Positions 1 through 6,976 of a stretch of 17,180 bases of DNA are shown in pieces. This stretch comes from an uncultured Prevotella sp. (GTDB taxonomy: Bacteria; Bacteroidota; Bacteroidia; Bacteroidales; Bacteroidaceae), in NCBI GenBank assembly GCA_900553595.1, contig USEC01000038.1, positions 1 through 17,180 of the forward strand, read 5' to 3'. Under the pieces are notes generated by a model, which did not search any database, was not told the DNA's origin, and saw only the letters and a program-made list of their open reading frames with translations. Numbering within the stretch: the stretch's first letter is position 1; each line of letters starts with the position of its first letter. The position numbers were made by a program, and so were the translations under genes.

Positions 1-33
1 AATATTGTTTATCAACAAGTTATAAAATGCATG

Positions 34-56
34 TTTTTTGAGTGACGAAGTCAGGA
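34..56. repeat. Inverted repeat copy near left edge of window
   Basis: A 23-base stretch, six T followed by GAGTGACGAAGTCAGGA, recurs exactly as its reverse complement at 16956-16978. The 14-base core TGACGAAGTCAGGA appears a third time, in direct orientation, at 17018-17031. The core contains a small palindrome (TGAC-GAA-GTCA). I do not recognise the repeat. It could be a dispersed intergenic repeat or, less likely, the ends of a large element spanning the window. Confidence 0.7.
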
Positions 57-147
57 AACATCCCCTACAAACATCATTCTACAATCTATTTTCATGTTCG
101 AAATGAGGAAAGTCACTTAAACATAAGAGATTATCGAGGAAAAGATG

Positions 148-155
148 TAACTTTG
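148..155 (+). promoter_or_regulatory. Bacteroidetes-type promoter -7 box (TAACTTTG)
   Basis: TAACTTTG matches the -7 consensus TAnnTTTG of the Bacteroidetes primary sigma factor. No good TTTG is visible at -33. Transcription would start near 162 and run into the structured leader that precedes the gene at 418. Confidence 0.5.
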
Positions 156-161
156 CAAATG

Positions 162-380
162 GAGAGAATCAACTCTTTCCAAGACATTTGAAATAAAAGG
201 AGCGTTATGCTACTCTTGTAAGTGCGAAGCCTGAGAAACTGAAACACAAAATCAACAAGAATTGGCATGGCAGTTTCCACGTTATAGCGTGGGCTGCTTA
301 AGCATATCTGTTGATTAAGGTTTTCTCAGGGCCTGCACTTTAAGACATGGTTATTGGCAGTGCCACGCTTCGTGGTTTTA
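162..380 (+). ncRNA. Structured leader or small RNA with terminator-like 3' hairpin
   Basis: Several nested complementary segments fold into one long interrupted hairpin: AAGTGC 220-225 with GCACTT 335-340, CCTGAGAAAC 230-239 with GTTTTCTCAGG 320-330 (one bulge), AATCAACA 250-257 with TGTTGATT 309-316, GCAG 270-273 with CTGC 294-297, and the apical CCACG 277-281 with CGTGG 288-292. A second hairpin, CCACG 363-367 with CGTGG 371-375, is followed by TTTT and could be a weak terminator. The two CCACG/CGTGG pairs are interchangeable, so an alternative fold is possible. The element lies between a promoter-like box and the gene at 418. It could be a cis-acting leader or a free small RNA; the long interrupted rod loosely recalls 6S-like RNAs, but I cannot assign a family. 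Confidence 0.5.
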
Positions 381-417
381 GAGCATTACATAGATGGAAA
401 TTTAAAATAACAAGTAT

Positions 418-824
418 ATGAAAAAAGTCATCATTATCTTTTTGGTATTCTTTTATGCCATCGTATCTTTTGCACAAAGTGAAAGTGCTAAACCCACCTT
501 TGGAGTAAAATTGGATAGAGAAGTGGCTGTAGCCAAAATAGAAAAAGAAACCTATCAAGACGTTATTGTTGAGTTAAGGTCAGCAGATTTAGGAGACTTA
601 TTCACAGAAGGCGTTAAGATAATTGTCAAAGATGCTAAAACAGGGAAAAAACTTATAGTAAGCGTTTTTCAAAGTCATACCTCTATGCATTTTCAGATGG
701 TACTATTCAAGTAGGAAAAGGAAATGCATTAACTCAGCTTACATTATTTAAGTCAAAAGAATACAGCGTCTGGTTAATGGAGATAAGAAAAAATGGTATT
801 TACTATAGGGAAAATATCCATTGA
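418..824 (+). pseudogene. Small secreted protein of unknown function, broken by a 1-base frameshift
   Basis: The reading frame from ATG 418 encodes a typical signal peptide (MKKVIIIFLVFFYAIVSFAQ) and about 78 residues, then reads a few unrelated residues to a stop at 714. In the -1 frame the protein continues naturally from the A-run at 646-651 through residues such as TYSKRFSKSYLYAFSDG and ends ...YYRENIH at 822-824. Adding one A to the six-A run restores a single protein of about 135 residues. This is therefore a 1-base deletion, or a sequencing error in a homopolymer; transcriptional slippage on the A-run is a remote alternative. The mature part looks like a small beta-rich exported protein, and I recognise no family. 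It follows the structured leader directly and lies 39 bases before the next secreted-protein gene, so the two may be co-transcribed. Confidence 0.7.
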
Positions 825-863
825 GGAATTTAAGTTATTAACTACTAAACTATTAAATATAAA

Positions 864-1358
864 ATGAAGAAAATTTTTTACACTCTTCTTGTATTGGTGC
901 TTTCAATTTTTTCTGTCAATGCACAATCTCAAAATTCACAAGAGAAAATGCAAACACTTGTTCAGAGAGTTGATTCTCTTGATCATGAATTATCGTATCT
1001 AAAATTAACTTACGAATTAAGCACACTTAATTCCGATATGGAATTGTTTTCAAACGCAATAAATATAAAATCGCTTGATATTCAGTTAAACCTTTATAAT
1101 AGGAATTTCGATTCCCAATTAGGTTATGCATATCAACGATATTATAAATCATGTCAGGAGAGAAAACAATCAATTTCTGAACTCATTGAAGCTAAGAAAA
1201 CGTTTTTCGTCCTCAAAGTTATAACGTATCCTTTTTCCGAAAGTGAAATGAATACGTTAAAGACAAGTTATAATGTAATTGATAATGCATATAAATCAAT
1301 AGAAACCTCTATGGAGTTATTGAAAATCGTTGTGGACGCATATAACAAATCATTGTAA
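864..1358 (+). CDS. Secreted coiled-coil protein of unknown function
   Basis: The protein has 164 residues. Residues 1-20 form a signal peptide (MKKIFYTLLVLVLSIFSVNA, cleavage before QSQ). The rest is almost entirely helical and rich in charged residues, with a heptad-like pattern near 28-60 (MQTLVQRVDSLDHELSYLKL) that suggests a coiled coil. There are no cysteines in a lipobox and no enzymatic motif. Codon use and base composition are AT-rich like the preceding gene and unlike the genes after 2.7 kb. I do not recognise the family. It has no promoter box of its own in the 39-base gap, so it is probably read from the same transcript as the gene at 418. The export signal places it in the periplasm or outside the cell. 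Confidence 0.75.
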   Translation: MKKIFYTLLVLVLSIFSVNAQSQNSQEKMQTLVQRVDSLDHELSYLKLTYELSTLNSDMELFSNAINIKSLDIQLNLYNRNFDSQLGYAYQRYYKSCQERKQSISELIEAKKTFFVLKVITYPFSESEMNTLKTSYNVIDNAYKSIETSMELLKIVVDAYNKSL

Positions 1359-1374
1359 CCTGAGTTCGGGATAA

Positions 1375-1626
1375 GAATATTCCAAGCACAAGGGATTGGA
1401 TGACAAGAAATGCGAGGCATTGTTGCTTGATTCGTTGAAGGATCATGGTTCGTTGACGAAACCTGAAATAGTGCGTCTGCTTTGGGATGTACTGCCAGAC
1501 CAACCTGATGACAAGCAGAAAGAATACAAGATAAATAATCTCTTGCACAAATTTAGAAAGGAGGAAAGGTTAGCAACACCACCTATAGCTGGCAACAAAT
1601 CGACTTGGGTGCTTGTAAATGACTGA
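1375..1626 (+). pseudogene. C-terminal remnant of an AlbA_2/ATP-binding putative transcriptional regulator
   Basis: The open frame runs from just after a TAA at 1372 with no credible start codon; only a TTG at 1396 could begin it. The peptide (KHKGLDDKKCEALLLDSLKD near its start, then KPEIVRLLWDVLPD, INNLLHKFRKEERL and a final STWVLV) looks like the winged-helix tail found at the C-terminus of large AlbA_2 / HATPase_c_4 regulators often labelled RecG-like. Those proteins are usually 400-600 residues, so the N-terminal DNA-binding and ATP-binding parts are missing. Only 16 bases separate the stop of the previous gene from the opening of this frame, so the rest of the gene was probably lost by deletion or insertion next to 1358. 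The family match is from memory of the motif pattern. The alternative is a free-standing small winged-helix protein started at TTG. Confidence 0.55.
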
Positions 1627-1690
1627 AAATTACAAACACTTATAGCCAAATAAATGTAGTATTTTTTGAGGCTATTTAACTATCATACTT

Positions 1691-1721
1691 TTTGAATTGC
1701 ACTCGATTTGTTTTATCTTTG
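1691..1721 (+). promoter_or_regulatory. Bacteroidetes-type promoter (TTTG-N19-TATCTTTG)
   Basis: TTTG at 1691-1694 and TATCTTTG at 1714-1721 are separated by 19 bases, a full match to the Bacteroidetes primary-sigma consensus. The start of transcription should lie near 1728, ahead of both candidate starts of the next gene. Confidence 0.75.
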
Positions 1722-1812
1722 CCATCAACAAAGACTAATGATTATGGCATTCGAAGAGGAAATCGAGAAATATGATGATTTAAGGTGTAAGTATCAAGCC
1801 GAGGCTTTCGGT

Positions 1813-2598
1813 ATGAAGAAACTGATAGCTTTTTTAATATTCTTGTTGGCAACGATGCAGGGAGCAACGGCGCAAGAAGTGTCGGGGCAACAGATACCAT
1901 TGTCTTTAGATGATGACTATAAAAATACGGAGTTTCTTCCTGTTGCGCCTTCCTACTCGGACATTCTAATGATGAAGTCGTTATCTTCTTCTGAATTTCT
2001 TGCCATGCCTATAACACCACTTACGCCTATGCCGTTCGCTACAGAGCCACCGCTTGCCAACAAATATGACGCAAGCCATTCTGGGTCGATGTCGATGGAG
2101 GTATCAAAATACTTGAAATTTACTGCCGTTGGAACATACCGCAGTTACATAGGACTGATGGATGTACAGTCGGTAAGTGGCAACATGCAATATAGTTTGG
2201 GGGCACTTAATATGCAGGGCGGGCTTATAGCCAACCGCTATCTCTACCATAGGGGCATTATCTCGCAATACGGCATATCAGGACAGATTGTCTATAGCTT
2301 CAACCCAAATCTCTCAGCCACCATCTTTGGCACCTATTATAATACCAATCCATTCATCAGCATGGCGGCATTCCCATTTGTGCCGACAACAAGCTATGGT
2401 GGATATATGACCGTTGGCAACAACAGCTTCTATATGAACCTTGGCGTTGAACGCCGCTACAATACGTTCGAGCGTAAGATGGAGACTGTGCCTATCATTT
2501 CTCCTGAGTTAAAAATATCAAATAAAGTTACCGTCGAACTGCCATTGGGCGACCTCGTGAAGCATGTTGTTGAGGATATTCTTGTGAAGATTCGCTGA
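1813..2598 (+). CDS. Secreted, probably outer-membrane-associated protein of unknown function
   Basis: From ATG 1813 the protein has 261 residues with a clean signal peptide (MKKLIAFLIFLLATMQGATA, cleavage before QEV). A proline-rich segment (PITPLTPMPFATEPP) follows. The second half alternates short hydrophobic and polar stretches with many Gly and Tyr residues (SGQIVYSFNPNLSATIFG), as expected for membrane beta strands. It ends in a short amphipathic region (LGDLVKHVVEDILVKIR). I chose 1813 because it puts the signal peptide at the N-terminus. The frame stays open upstream, and ATGs at 1738 and 1744 would add 23-25 charged residues ahead of the signal peptide. A strong promoter lies upstream, so the gene seems expressed alone. 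I do not recognise a named family; a small outer-membrane protein is the best inference. Confidence 0.7.
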   Translation: MKKLIAFLIFLLATMQGATAQEVSGQQIPLSLDDDYKNTEFLPVAPSYSDILMMKSLSSSEFLAMPITPLTPMPFATEPPLANKYDASHSGSMSMEVSKYLKFTAVGTYRSYIGLMDVQSVSGNMQYSLGALNMQGGLIANRYLYHRGIISQYGISGQIVYSFNPNLSATIFGTYYNTNPFISMAAFPFVPTTSYGGYMTVGNNSFYMNLGVERRYNTFERKMETVPIISPELKISNKVTVELPLGDLVKHVVEDILVKIR

Positions 2599-2633
2599 AC
2601 AATGGGCTAATCGTATAAACAAACCATTCATAT

Positions 2634-2667
2634 TTTGCAGTTTGTTGGTTTTATTTTATTACCTTTG
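2634..2667 (+). promoter_or_regulatory. Promoter for the AGCS symporter gene
   Basis: TACCTTTG at 2660-2667 fits the -7 consensus. Possible -33 boxes TTTG at 2634 and 2641 are spaced 22 and 15 bases away, on either side of the ideal. The leader to ATG 2755 would be about 80 bases. Confidence 0.5.
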
Positions 2668-2754
2668 CAGCGTTTTATCAAGCATTTTGAAGATGTTTTA
2701 CAACAAACCAAAGCATTTTGAAAGTCCTACCGCGGTAATACAAACACATTAAAT

Positions 2755-4110
2755 ATGGATAACGTCAACGATTTTTTCGCCACGCTCAGCTCGTATCTTT
2801 GGGGTTGGCCAATGATTGTACTGCTACTTGGCACCCACATTTTTCTTACCATCCGCCTGCGTTTCCCACAACGTAAGTTGCTTACAGCCATTCGTATTTC
2901 CGTCCAGCGCGACAAGTCGCAGAAGGGTGATGTGTCGCAGTTCGGTGCGCTCGCCACTTCCCTTGCTGCCACTATCGGCACGGGAAACATCATCGGTGTT
3001 GCCACAGCGGTGGCGTTAGGCGGTCCCGGGGCAGTGCTCTGGTGTTGGCTGACAGGCGTGTTCGGCATTTCGACGAAGTATTCAGAGGCTTTGCTTGCCA
3101 TAAAATACAGGGTGAAATCCAAAGGCGGACGCATGCAGGGAGGTCCGATGTACACGTTGGAACGCGGTTTAGGATGGCGCAAGATGGGAGTCTTGTTTGC
3201 CGTTTTCACTGCCATTGCCGCATTGGGCACTGGCTGCACGGTGCAGGCCAATGCCATTTCGACAATCATGCATGCCTCGTATGGGATAAGCACGGAAGTG
3301 AGTGGCGCCGTACTGATGCTTCTTGCTGCGGCGGTTATCATCGGCGGCGTGCGCAGCATTTCGAAAGTCTGCAGTATGTTCGTTCCGTTTATGGCATTGC
3401 TTTATGTGTTGGGATGCATATATATATTATGTGTCAATGGCAGCCATATCGTGCCTGCGCTTAAACTGATAGTGTGTTCAGCATTTTCGCCTACTGCCGC
3501 AGGCGGCGGTTTTGCAAGCGGTTCGGTCATCATGGCAGCCCGCTACGGCATCGCGCGCGGTCTGTTCAGCAATGAGTCGGGACTTGGCTCGGCGCCGATT
3601 GTCGCTGCCGCTGCACGCACGAAGAACCCTGTGCGCCAGGCGTTGGTATCCTCCAGCGGCACCTTTTGGGACACCGTCGTGATATGCGCACTCACTGGTC
3701 TTGTCATCGTAAGCAGCATCATTGCCTATCCGGACATCGACTATTCCAACGGTGCGGAACTTACCAAGATGGCATTTTCAAAGATTCCCGTCATCGGTCC
3801 GTTCATATTGAGTTTTGGTCTGCTCACATTCGCCTTCAGCACCATTCTCGGATGGAGCTATTATGGTGAGCGTGCGATGGAGTATATCAAAGGGAAACGT
3901 TGGACCCGCGCTTATCGTCTGCTCTACATCGTGGCTGTCTTTGCCGGCAGTGTGGCGAATCTTACCATCGTGTGGAACATTGCCGACTGCATGAATGCCC
4001 TCATGGCGTTACCAAATCTTCTGTCGCTTATCTGTCTCAACGGCGTCATCGTGCATGAGACCCGTAAGTATCTGTGGCGCGACCGACTCGACCGCGAGAT
4101 GAATGAATAA
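2755..4110 (+). CDS. Sodium:alanine/glycine symporter, AGCS family
   Basis: This integral membrane protein of 451 residues imports alanine or glycine with sodium (or proton) across the inner membrane. The AGCS hallmark is clear: GDVSQFGALATSLAATIGTG at about 58-77, running into NIIGVATAVALGGPGAVLWCW, then GISTKYSEALLAIKYR near 104-119 and GGRMQGGPMYTLERGLG near 124-140. Later hydrophobic segments fit the usual 10-11 helices, including a conserved GLFSNESGLGSAPI region. Length is normal for the family, without truncation. Start at ATG 2755 is supported by the upstream promoter and absence of earlier in-frame starts. It appears monocistronic: downstream is a long repeat-bearing spacer. Alanine/glycine is the family's usual substrate; specificity cannot be read from the sequence. 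Confidence 0.93.
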   Translation: MDNVNDFFATLSSYLWGWPMIVLLLGTHIFLTIRLRFPQRKLLTAIRISVQRDKSQKGDVSQFGALATSLAATIGTGNIIGVATAVALGGPGAVLWCWLTGVFGISTKYSEALLAIKYRVKSKGGRMQGGPMYTLERGLGWRKMGVLFAVFTAIAALGTGCTVQANAISTIMHASYGISTEVSGAVLMLLAAAVIIGGVRSISKVCSMFVPFMALLYVLGCIYILCVNGSHIVPALKLIVCSAFSPTAAGGGFASGSVIMAARYGIARGLFSNESGLGSAPIVAAAARTKNPVRQALVSSSGTFWDTVVICALTGLVIVSSIIAYPDIDYSNGAELTKMAFSKIPVIGPFILSFGLLTFAFSTILGWSYYGERAMEYIKGKRWTRAYRLLYIVAVFAGSVANLTIVWNIADCMNALMALPNLLSLICLNGVIVHETRKYLWRDRLDREMNE

Positions 4111-4192
4111 GCATGCCCGTTTCACAACGGAAGTTATCGGAAGTTAGGCTTCGCCGGAAGTTAAAGGAAGATAACGGACAATAGCATAATAG

Positions 4193-4227
4193 GAATTAGG
4201 ATTTAGGAGTTACGAATTAGGAATTAG
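4193..4227 (+). repeat. Tandem 7-base array (GARTTAS-like), five units
   Basis: Five consecutive heptamers GAATTAG, GATTTAG, GAGTTAC, GAATTAG, GAATTAG lead directly into the family-B palindrome. The same unit forms longer arrays at 13218-13301 and, reversed, 13597-13658. Confidence 0.8.
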
Positions 4228-4254
4228 GAGGTCGAGCGTCCCGCTCGACAACAC
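4228..4254 (+). repeat. Family-B palindrome, forward copy
   Basis: GTCGAGCG at 4231-4238 and CGCTCGAC at 4242-4249 form a perfect 8-bp stem with a 3-base loop, preceded by GAG and followed by AACAC. Other copies are at 4296-4327, 7858-7890, 13356-13386 and 13482-13509. Confidence 0.85.
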
Positions 4255-4295
4255 CATCCAAGCAATTCCTAACCCCTAATTAGCAGACTTGCTTT

Positions 4296-4327
4296 GTGTT
4301 GTCGAGCGAGACGCTCGACCTCCTATC
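4296..4327 (-). repeat. Family-B palindrome, reverse copy
   Basis: GTGTT precedes GTCGAGCG (4301-4308), loop AGA, CGCTCGAC (4312-4319), then CTCCTATC. It faces the forward copy at 4228-4254. To its right lies a T-rich array of TTTTTAC-like units (about 4328-4362), again with a 7-8 base period. Confidence 0.85.
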
Positions 4328-4472
4328 TTTTTTACTTTTTACCTTTTTACTCTTTTACTCTTAAAAATTGTGTCCGTTACCTTCCATCCGCCGAGGCGAA
4401 TTAACTTCCGATAACTCCCGTTTTTGACACATCACCTTGTTTTGAAACGTGCAAAAGGTTGTGCCGAAATCC

Positions 4473-4488
4473 ATTATGAATTCATAAT
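4473..4488. repeat. 16-base AT palindrome (ATTATGAATTCATAAT)
   Basis: A perfect palindrome, found again base for base at 7820-7835. It is probably another short dispersed repeat; no function can be assigned. Confidence 0.6.
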
Positions 4489-4558
4489 CAGGAATTATGA
4501 ATACCCCAAAAAATCATTTCCGTTCATATTCTTTAACTTATTTGGTTGCACCATATCT

Positions 4559-4588
4559 TTTGATTTTCCGCCTTTTTCATTAACTTCG
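4559..4588 (+). promoter_or_regulatory. Promoter for the PI-PLC-like gene
   Basis: TTTG at 4559-4562, an 18-base gap and TAACTTCG at 4581-4588 (one mismatch to TAnnTTTG). The predicted leader to ATG 4618 is about 25 bases. Confidence 0.6.
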
Positions 4589-4617
4589 CAACCGTAACCC
4601 AATTAAACAACACTTTT

Positions 4618-5796
4618 ATGATGAAACGACTACACCTTATCGCAACATTGCTCATGGCGTTCACGACAGCCATGCATGCCGGCGACTGGATGAAGAATCT
4701 GCCGGACAACATCTACATCTCACAGCTCTCCATCCCCGGTACACACGACTCAGGCACGGGCAACGGCGTGGCGTTAGCCGCCTTCTCACAGTGCCAGGAC
4801 ATCCCCGTAAGCCAGCAGTGGGCTGCAGGCATACGCGCCTTCGACCTGCGTCCGAAGGTGAAGGGCAGCTACATCAACATCAACCACGGCATAGCCGCCA
4901 CCAAGCTGCGCTTCGACGACGCCCTCTTCCTCATCCGCGACTCACTGGCTGCGCACCCGTCGGAGTTCGCCGTAGTACACTATCACTACGACACCGACTT
5001 CGACAAGGACAAGGACAAGTATCTGCCGATGCTCAAATCGCTGCTCGAGCGTGACGACATGAAGGACTTCCTCGTGCCTTTCCGCCGCGACCTCACACTG
5101 GGCGACGTGCGCGGCAAGATGCTCCTCATAAGCCGTCAGGGCTACGCCGACCCTCCATACGCCGGCGGATGCATCGGCGGATGGACGAGCAGCCTCGACT
5201 GGGAACGCCAGAAAGAGGGATGGATCATAGGCATGGACCACGACTACAACAGCTACACCCCACTCTACATGCAGGACTATTACAATTTCGCCGACAACCC
5301 TACCGGATTCAAAGAGAAGACAGATGCCATAAACCAACTGCTCGATTGGAGTTATGCACATATAACAACAAACCCCGGGGATGTCGTATGGGTGATGAAC
5401 TTCACATCTGCATACCCTGGTGGGATTCCTTCCGCCAACGGCTATCGCAAGGTCGCCAGTTACACAAACGGCACTGTCATCAACTTCTTCGAGTCACGCC
5501 CACCCGGACCGACAGGTGTGATATTTATGGATTACTGTGTGGATTGGTCGAACGGTTATCACACACGCGGCCAGGAACTCATCGACACTCTCATCGCCAA
5601 CAACTACAAATGCTTCCCAACCACAAACAACAACACGTCGAACAGCATTACCACCAATAAGGCGAACTCGCTGCGTCATGTCATCGGCATATACTCGCTG
5701 CAAGGCAACAAGCTGCCGGAACCGCAACGCGGCGCAGTGAACATAATGAAATACTCCGACGGAACGGTGGAGAAAGTGTTCGTAGGCAGACAGTAA
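4618..5796 (+). CDS. Secreted phosphatidylinositol-specific phospholipase C-like protein
   Basis: The protein has 392 residues: signal peptide at 1-21 (ending TAMHA), a PI-PLC X-type catalytic region and a short C-terminal tail. The motif LSIPGTHDSGTG carries the first catalytic His (H43) and its neighbouring Asp (D44). IRAFDLRP holds the conserved Arg (R78), and ININHG the second catalytic His (H90). In bacterial PI-PLCs the equivalent His pair cleaves phosphatidylinositol or GPI anchors to give inositol cyclic phosphate and diacylglycerol. The C-terminus (GIYSLQGNKLPEPQRG and after) resembles the tail on many secreted Prevotella proteins. The gene stands alone between two family-A repeats with its own promoter. 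Catalytic residues are seen directly; the actual lipid substrate is unknown. ATG 4618 was chosen; ATG 4621 would be equally good. Confidence 0.88.
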   Translation: MMKRLHLIATLLMAFTTAMHAGDWMKNLPDNIYISQLSIPGTHDSGTGNGVALAAFSQCQDIPVSQQWAAGIRAFDLRPKVKGSYININHGIAATKLRFDDALFLIRDSLAAHPSEFAVVHYHYDTDFDKDKDKYLPMLKSLLERDDMKDFLVPFRRDLTLGDVRGKMLLISRQGYADPPYAGGCIGGWTSSLDWERQKEGWIIGMDHDYNSYTPLYMQDYYNFADNPTGFKEKTDAINQLLDWSYAHITTNPGDVVWVMNFTSAYPGGIPSANGYRKVASYTNGTVINFFESRPPGPTGVIFMDYCVDWSNGYHTRGQELIDTLIANNYKCFPTTNNNTSNSITTNKANSLRHVIGIYSLQGNKLPEPQRGAVNIMKYSDGTVEKVFVGRQ

Positions 5797-5881
5797 CATA
5801 ACACAATCGGAGGGTGCTTGGCTCTTGGCCAAACGCATTGCCAACGACAGGAAGCAACGTTCCCTCCCCTACAAAAGCATC

Positions 5882-6019
5882 AAAAACGGGAGTTAGCCGA
5901 AGTTAAAGGAAGATAACGGAAGATAACGGACATTACCATTGGTTTTCAATGGGTTATGCTATTGTCCGTTATCTTCCTTTAACTTCCGGCGAAGCTTAAC
6001 TCCCGATAACTCCCATTTT
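5882..6019. repeat. Long inverted repeat (family A), second locus
   Basis: The left arm 5882-5934 begins AAAAACGGGAGTTA and ends GATAACGGACATTA; the right arm 5961-6019 is its imperfect reverse complement, beginning ATTGTCCGTTATCTTCC and ending ACTCCCATTTT. The right arm carries an extra block containing GCCGGAAG/CTTC-type pairing that the left arm lacks, and the left arm has a duplicated GGAAGATAAC. The loop is about 26 bases. It sits between the PI-PLC gene and the next promoter, so an RNA copy would form a strong hairpin behind the PI-PLC transcript. Confidence 0.75.
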
Positions 6020-6046
6020 GACACACCGCCTTGCCCTCATTTGCAC

Positions 6047-6054
6047 TATCTTTG
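6047..6054 (+). promoter_or_regulatory. Bacteroidetes-type -7 box (TATCTTTG)
   Basis: TATCTTTG fits the -7 consensus and lies 25 bases before ATG 6080. No well-placed -33 box is seen (TTG at 6031 is too close). Confidence 0.5.
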
Positions 6055-6079
6055 CATAAAAAAATACATTTTCAGGATT

Positions 6080-6841
6080 ATGACAACACGCATTCTCACA
6101 TCCATCCTCCTCATTCTGCCCTTTCTTGAAGCCGCGGCGCAGAGCGACGACTATGCCCGCAGCTGGGGCATACACGCCAATTTCGGAGGAATAACACAGT
6201 CGGAATCGGAAAACGCGGACAGCCGCGAGAACGAAGGCAACACATTCGCCGTGACAGCCGACTGGTTTGTCACGCCACGCCTGGCTCTCACGGGCGGCAT
6301 CTACGCCGAGCAGACGGGCATGCTGACGCATCTCGACGCCGACGGCATAGGTCCGAAGTCGTTCTGGATGGCAGGCATCCAGGCAGGAGCGAAGTACTAC
6401 TTTTTCCCGAAGAAGTGGATAGTGCAGCCCTATGCAGGGGCGGCGGTGTATGCCAACGTGCTCAATCTGGGGCACAACCGCGGCGCGTTCGACTTCCGTT
6501 CCAACGACTACAGCCTCTCGCGCATGCATGCCGACTACGACATAAAGTGCCCCGCACTGAGTCTTGCGCCGCAGATAGGCATCGACCTGCGCCTCATCAG
6601 CAGCCTGTCGCTCACTCTGGCAGCCGACTACCGTTGGGGAATCTACGGGCAGAGCCGCCTCGACGTGCGGCATCTCGACGGTCAGCAGGGCGCACTCATA
6701 GAGCATTTCGACAACCCCATGAGCCGCACCACGCTATCGCTGGGACTGCGCTTCGACTTCCCCGCACGCCCCGTGAACTGGCAAAGGGCGGGCTGCACGC
6801 TGCTCGACCTTATCTATATATGGATAAACGGCCGCAACTGA
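6080..6841 (+). CDS. Small outer-membrane beta-barrel protein
   Basis: The protein has 253 residues from ATG 6080. Residues 1-21 form a signal peptide (MTTRILTSILLILPFLEAAA, then QSD). The rest alternates hydrophobic and polar residues in strand-length blocks ending in aromatic residues (FAVTADWFVTPRLALTGGIY, FWMAGIQAGAKYYFFP, WIVQPYAGAAVYANV, LSLAPQIGIDLRLISSLSLT, TLSLGLRFDF), as in OmpA-like or OmpW-like 8-stranded barrels of the outer-membrane beta-barrel superfamily. It has no OmpA peptidoglycan-binding domain, and the tail after the final strand is short. The frame is open upstream to about 5939, but that part is the family-A repeat and the promoter box lies at 6047, so 6080 is the right start. 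A structural or small-porin role is inferred; the substrate is unknown. Confidence 0.8.
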   Translation: MTTRILTSILLILPFLEAAAQSDDYARSWGIHANFGGITQSESENADSRENEGNTFAVTADWFVTPRLALTGGIYAEQTGMLTHLDADGIGPKSFWMAGIQAGAKYYFFPKKWIVQPYAGAAVYANVLNLGHNRGAFDFRSNDYSLSRMHADYDIKCPALSLAPQIGIDLRLISSLSLTLAADYRWGIYGQSRLDVRHLDGQQGALIEHFDNPMSRTTLSLGLRFDFPARPVNWQRAGCTLLDLIYIWINGRN

Positions 6842-6976
6842 CGACGACGGCAACGCTCCTGTTGCATTGCTGTTAAGAATACGTTTCGCTGACTATCTGT
6901 CACTTCTTTCTGTCTATTTGACTGCTTTTCTGCCACATCTGCTTACTATTTAACACAAGTTTCACCTTCATCCCAT

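Larger units (their letters stand above)
4126..4425. repeat. Long inverted repeat (family A) with other repeats nested inside
   Basis: The left arm at 4126-4184 and right arm at 4371-4425 share, in opposite orientation, the blocks GTTATCGGAAGTTA and TAACGGACA. Each arm has a small GC hairpin inside it (GGC-TTC-GCC on the left, CGCC-GAGGCG on the right). The right arm ends ACTCCCGTTTTT, the typical end of this family. Between the arms sit a GARTTAS array (4193-4227) and two oppositely oriented family-B palindromes. The same arm family recurs at 5882-6019 and 11859-12006. No transposase is present. It resembles a MITE-like or REP-like intergenic element; an RNA hairpin or terminator role behind the AGCS gene is possible. 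Confidence 0.75.

Noticed and set aside
263..280. TGGCATGGCAGTTTCC, resembling a sigma-54 promoter
   Set aside because: It lacks GC at -12 and falls in the apical stem of the structured RNA.
646..652. Programmed -1 ribosomal frameshift at AAAAAAC
   Set aside because: The heptamer is not in the right phase of the upstream frame for canonical tandem slippage and no downstream pseudoknot is evident; a lost A explains it better.
5882..6079. Extension of the small beta-barrel protein upstream to 5939
   Set aside because: That part is the family-A repeat and lies upstream of the promoter box; the signal peptide begins at 6080.
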